NCBI GenBank assembly: GCA_964481445.1 | Contig: CAYZTQ010000082.1 | Span: forward strand, 1 to 8,091 | DNA length: 8,091 nucleotides | Direction: 5' to 3' | Source of the DNA: UBA1038 sp964481445 | Lineage (GTDB): Bacteria; Bacillota; Clostridia; Christensenellales; Aristaeellaceae | Shown here: piece after piece, positions 6,018-8,091 of the stretch | Layout: each line of letters begins with the position of its first letter | How positions within the stretch are numbered: the first letter of the stretch is position 1 | Position numbers and translations under genes: made by a program | The notes under the pieces: generated by a model | What the model was told of the DNA's origin: nothing | Seen by the model: only the letters and a program-made list of their open reading frames with translations | Databases searched by the model: none

Positions 6018-6908
6018 ATGAAGCGCCGCGCATCTCTGGATTTTCTGTTTATCTTTCCCTGTGTATTAGCCTTTGTGATGGTTATTATCGTGCCCTTTGG
6101 CATCGGTATCTATTATTCTTTGACTGATTGGAACGGCGTCAATCCGGTCATCAACTTCGTCGGCTTCAGAAACTTTGCGGGAATGTTCGGGGAGCCTCAG
6201 TTTGTTTACTCTTTTCTGGCCACGCTGGGCTATACCGCGATCAATGTGGTGCTGGTTAACATCGTCAGCTTCGCGCTGTCCCTGATGGTGACTGGCGGAC
6301 TCAAGCTGCGCAATATGTACCGTGCAGGCTTTTTTGTGCCGAATCTGATCGGCGGCATTGTGCTGGGATACATCTGGCAGTTCGTCTTCAACAATGTGCA
6401 GGTGAATCTGGGGGCGACGCTGGGGATCGGGTTTCTGCAGAAATCCCTGATTGCGGATAAGAATACGGTCATTTGGGCGATGAGCCTGGTGAACACCTGG
6501 CAGTATGCGGGCTATATCATGATGATTTATGTGGCGGCCATTCAGGCCATCCCCTCCAGCGTGATGGAGGCAGCCAGCGTGGACGGAGCCAACTATTTTA
6601 TCCGCATCCGCAGCATCCTGATGCCGATGGTGGCCAATGCCTTCACCATTACGCTGTTTCTCACGCTGACAAACTCCTTCAAGCAGTACGACCTGAACTT
6701 TGCCCTCACCAACGGCGGGCCGGCAATGCGCTTCATGGGCAAGGCCATCCGCGCCAGCGAGCTGCTGGCCATGGACATCTACAAGACTGCCAACGCCGCG
6801 AACCGCATGGCGGAGGCGCAGGCCAAGGCGGTGGTTTTCTTCATTGTGCTGGTCGTCTTCTCAGTGACGCAGGTGTACATCAATAAGCGCAAGGAGGTGG
6901 AAGCATGA
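6018..6908 (+). CDS. CUT1 sugar ABC transporter permease, MalF/UgpA type
   Basis: First of two membrane subunits of the sugar importer, 296 residues. Six membrane segments are visible, near 8-34, 66-93, 104-125, 150-175, 203-220 and 268-287. The EAA loop that contacts the ATPase is MEAASVDGANYFIRIRSILMP (183-203), and the family's GGP element appears as TNGGPA (231-236). I chose the ATG at 6018 because AAGGAGG (6004-6010) lies 7 nt before it and MKRR leads directly into the first segment. A longer reading from a TTG at 5925 would run through the spacer hairpins and is unlikely. It follows the binding-protein gene by 216 bp and overlaps the next permease by 4 bp. Confidence 0.93.
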   Translation: MKRRASLDFLFIFPCVLAFVMVIIVPFGIGIYYSLTDWNGVNPVINFVGFRNFAGMFGEPQFVYSFLATLGYTAINVVLVNIVSFALSLMVTGGLKLRNMYRAGFFVPNLIGGIVLGYIWQFVFNNVQVNLGATLGIGFLQKSLIADKNTVIWAMSLVNTWQYAGYIMMIYVAAIQAIPSSVMEAASVDGANYFIRIRSILMPMVANAFTITLFLTLTNSFKQYDLNFALTNGGPAMRFMGKAIRASELLAMDIYKTANAANRMAEAQAKAVVFFIVLVVFSVTQVYINKRKEVEA

Positions 6909-7801
6909 GCGCCGTTCGTCTTGAAAACGATCAAAACAGATTCCACGAAAAACGCAGGCCCGGCATGATTGTTGGCGAGATTCTGGTCATGGCGCTTTTC
7001 ATCATTTTCATGCTGCCCTTCGCGCTGGTGGTCATCAACTCCGCCAAGACAGCCAAGGAAATTGTATTCAGCCCGATTGCGCTGCCGGAATCCTGGAATC
7101 AGATTTTCGTTAACGTGCGCGCCATCTTCACCGACCCGACGGTAGATTATACGAGCGCGTTCATCGACAGTTTCATTATCACAGTGCTTTCGCTGGCTGT
7201 TATCGTGTTCTTTTCGGCCATGTGCGCCTGGGTGCTGGTGCGAAACAAGTCCAAATGGTCCACCTTTATCTTTCTGGCCTTCGTGTCTGCCATGGTCATC
7301 CCCTTTCAGGTGGTCATGTTCCCGCTGGTGCGCTGGTTCAAGATACTGGGCGACACGATTGGTCTGCCCCTGCTTGCCACCTATCACGGCATTGTGTTTG
7401 CCTATCTGGGGTTTGGCTGCTCCATGTCCGTGTTCATCCTGCACGGCTTTATCAAGGGCGTGCCGCTGGAGCTGGAAGAGGCCGCCACGATCGACGGCTG
7501 TGGCCAGGCCCGCACTTTCTTTGAGATAGTGCTGCCGCTGCTGCGCCCCGCCTTTGTCACGGTTCTGATACTCAACGGCATTTGGATCTGGAACGACTAT
7601 CTGCTGCCCCTGCTCATTCTGGGCAGCGCTGGAGAGGTGCAGACCATCCCGCTGGCCGTTACCGCCTTCGCCGGCGCTTACGTGAAGAAGTGGGATTTGA
7701 TTTTGACCAGCGCCCTGCTGGCCATGATCCCCATCATTGTGCTCTTCCTCTTTGCCCAGCGCTACATCATCAAGGGCATGGTGGAGGGCGCCATCAAATA
7801 A
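6905..7801 (+). CDS. CUT1 sugar ABC transporter permease, MalG/UgpE type
   Basis: Second membrane subunit, 298 residues, pairing with the preceding permease. Six membrane segments lie near 22-46, 86-112, 117-141, 154-180, 210-235 and 265-286. The EAA motif is EEAATIDGCGQARTFFEIVLP (191-211), and the MalG-like segment IWIWNDYLLPL (226-236) follows. The ATG overlaps the stop of the upstream gene (ATGA at 6905-6908), a standard sign of translational coupling; AAGGAGG (6891-6897) sits 7 nt ahead. No ATPase gene follows within the window. The complex therefore probably uses a shared MsmK/UgpC-type ATPase, as many Bacillota CUT1 systems do. Confidence 0.94.
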   Translation: MSAVRLENDQNRFHEKRRPGMIVGEILVMALFIIFMLPFALVVINSAKTAKEIVFSPIALPESWNQIFVNVRAIFTDPTVDYTSAFIDSFIITVLSLAVIVFFSAMCAWVLVRNKSKWSTFIFLAFVSAMVIPFQVVMFPLVRWFKILGDTIGLPLLATYHGIVFAYLGFGCSMSVFILHGFIKGVPLELEEAATIDGCGQARTFFEIVLPLLRPAFVTVLILNGIWIWNDYLLPLLILGSAGEVQTIPLAVTAFAGAYVKKWDLILTSALLAMIPIIVLFLFAQRYIIKGMVEGAIK

Positions 7802-7887
7802 AGCGGTTCGGCCATCAGGCGCATCTTCACGCGGTCATGCCGGCGCTGCGAAAGAACGCTGTTCCGGCCGAGAACACTGCAAGCATA

Positions 7888-7927
7888 AGAGCCGAGCCGG
7901 ACGGGGAAACTCGTCCGGCTCGGCTCT
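7888..7927 (+). terminator. Strong hairpin downstream of the sugar operon
   Basis: A perfect 16-bp stem, AGAGCCGAGCCGGACG paired with its complement, around an 8-nt loop GGGAAACT (7904-7911), 86 nt after the last permease stop. It is the natural candidate for the operon's transcript end. It is followed by CATACCAAAC rather than a U tract, so it may be a 3'-end stabiliser or a U-less terminator rather than a classical intrinsic one. The 86 nt between the stop and the stem contain no gene I can support. Confidence 0.55.
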
Positions 7928-7928
7928 C

Positions 7929-8086
7929 ATACCAAACGAAAACGTTAACGCGCAGAGAGACGACGGATTTTTTCGTTTTTGCTAAGTCGAACGAAGGAGG
8001 CGTAGCGGCGCTACGCTGACTGAGTGAGACAACGCAAAAACGGAAAAAGACGAGTCTATCATAGCGTTAAGGTTTGAGTTTGGTAT
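7929..8086. repeat. 158-bp imperfect palindrome, REP/MITE-like
   Basis: The left arm (7929-8007) and right arm (8009-8086) are reverse complements over most of their length. The ends pair ATACCAAAC (7929-7937) with GTTTGGTAT (8078-8086), and the outer 23 positions agree at 20. The block around TTTTTCGTTTTTGC (7968-7982) pairs with GCAAAAACGGAAAAAG (8033-8048). The core GCGTAGCG/CGCTACGC (8000-8007, 8009-8016) is perfect, with one central base. Agreement over the ungapped parts is roughly three quarters, with a one-base gap near 7952-7965. It contains no protein-coding capacity and no gene fills 7802-8091. It resembles a non-autonomous palindromic repeat; I do not recognise the family. Confidence 0.75.
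7937..7950. promoter_or_regulatory. Second GAAAACGTTAAC operator-like site
   Basis: CGAAAACGTTAACG shares 12 bp exactly with the cre-like site at 4347-4360 and keeps the same dyad, but it has CG...CG in place of the TG...CA that cre needs. It lies inside the left arm of the large palindrome, whose right arm does not keep the motif. It may be an operator for a gene to the right of the window or simply repeat sequence. Confidence 0.25.
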
Positions 8087-8091
8087 CATAT

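Noticed and set aside
5791..6018. Small ORF in the spacer containing GRGACRRPYP
   Set aside because: It arises from the palindrome itself, which gives the same peptide on both strands; there is no ribosome site and it overlaps the end of the binding-protein gene.
7582..8019. Plus-strand frame running from the second permease into the 3' region
   Set aside because: It starts within the permease in another frame and ends inside the palindromic repeat; no motif supports it.
7968..8048. CRISPR-like or tandem repeat in the tail
   Set aside because: The repeats are inverted arms of one palindrome, not direct repeats with spacers.

Overview
The window is about 60% G+C by eye and almost fully coding. 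It holds two complete ABC importer operons that diverge from a shared 309-bp regulatory region at 4236-4544. Consensus-type sigma-70/A promoters, strong purine-rich ribosome binding sites and a perfect match to the CcpA catabolite-response (cre) consensus suggest a high-GC member of the Bacillota. The G/C-rich palindromes between genes recall those of gut Clostridia, but that resemblance is from memory. Neither solute-binding protein is a lipoprotein, which is unusual for a typical monoderm, so the lineage stays open.

Left operon (minus strand, read from 4235 down to 6): a periplasmic-type solute-binding protein of the ferric/AfuA class (3159-4235), a double-length fused permease (1078-3036) and an ATPase with TOBE domain (6-1088). 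This is the FbpABC/AfuABC layout. Such genes are usually labelled iron(III) importers. Here the binding protein has no Tyr-Tyr pair, the permease has the long AfuB-like N-terminal extracytoplasmic loop, and no Fur-box-like palindrome is visible at the promoter. A sugar-phosphate or other anionic organic substrate is therefore at least as plausible. A perfect TTGACA-N17-TATAAT promoter drives the operon.

Right operon (plus strand, 4545-7801): a CUT1-family sugar-binding protein followed by two translationally coupled MalF/MalG-type permeases. No dedicated ATPase is present, so the importer probably borrows a shared MsmK/UgpC-type ATPase encoded elsewhere.

In both operons a strong hairpin lies just after the binding-protein gene and before the permease gene, fitting higher expression of the binding protein than of the membrane subunits. 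In the right operon this is a 216-bp spacer (5802-6017) with a perfect 30-bp palindrome and two further stems.

The final 290 bp (7802-8091) hold no convincing gene. They contain a perfect 16-bp-stem hairpin and then a 158-bp imperfect palindrome (7929-8086) that looks like a REP- or MITE-type element. The element's left arm repeats a 12-mer found in the cre-like site of the divergent promoter region. I found no RNA gene, transposase or CRISPR array. Apart from the repeats and regulatory sites, this looks like ordinary nutrient-uptake territory.
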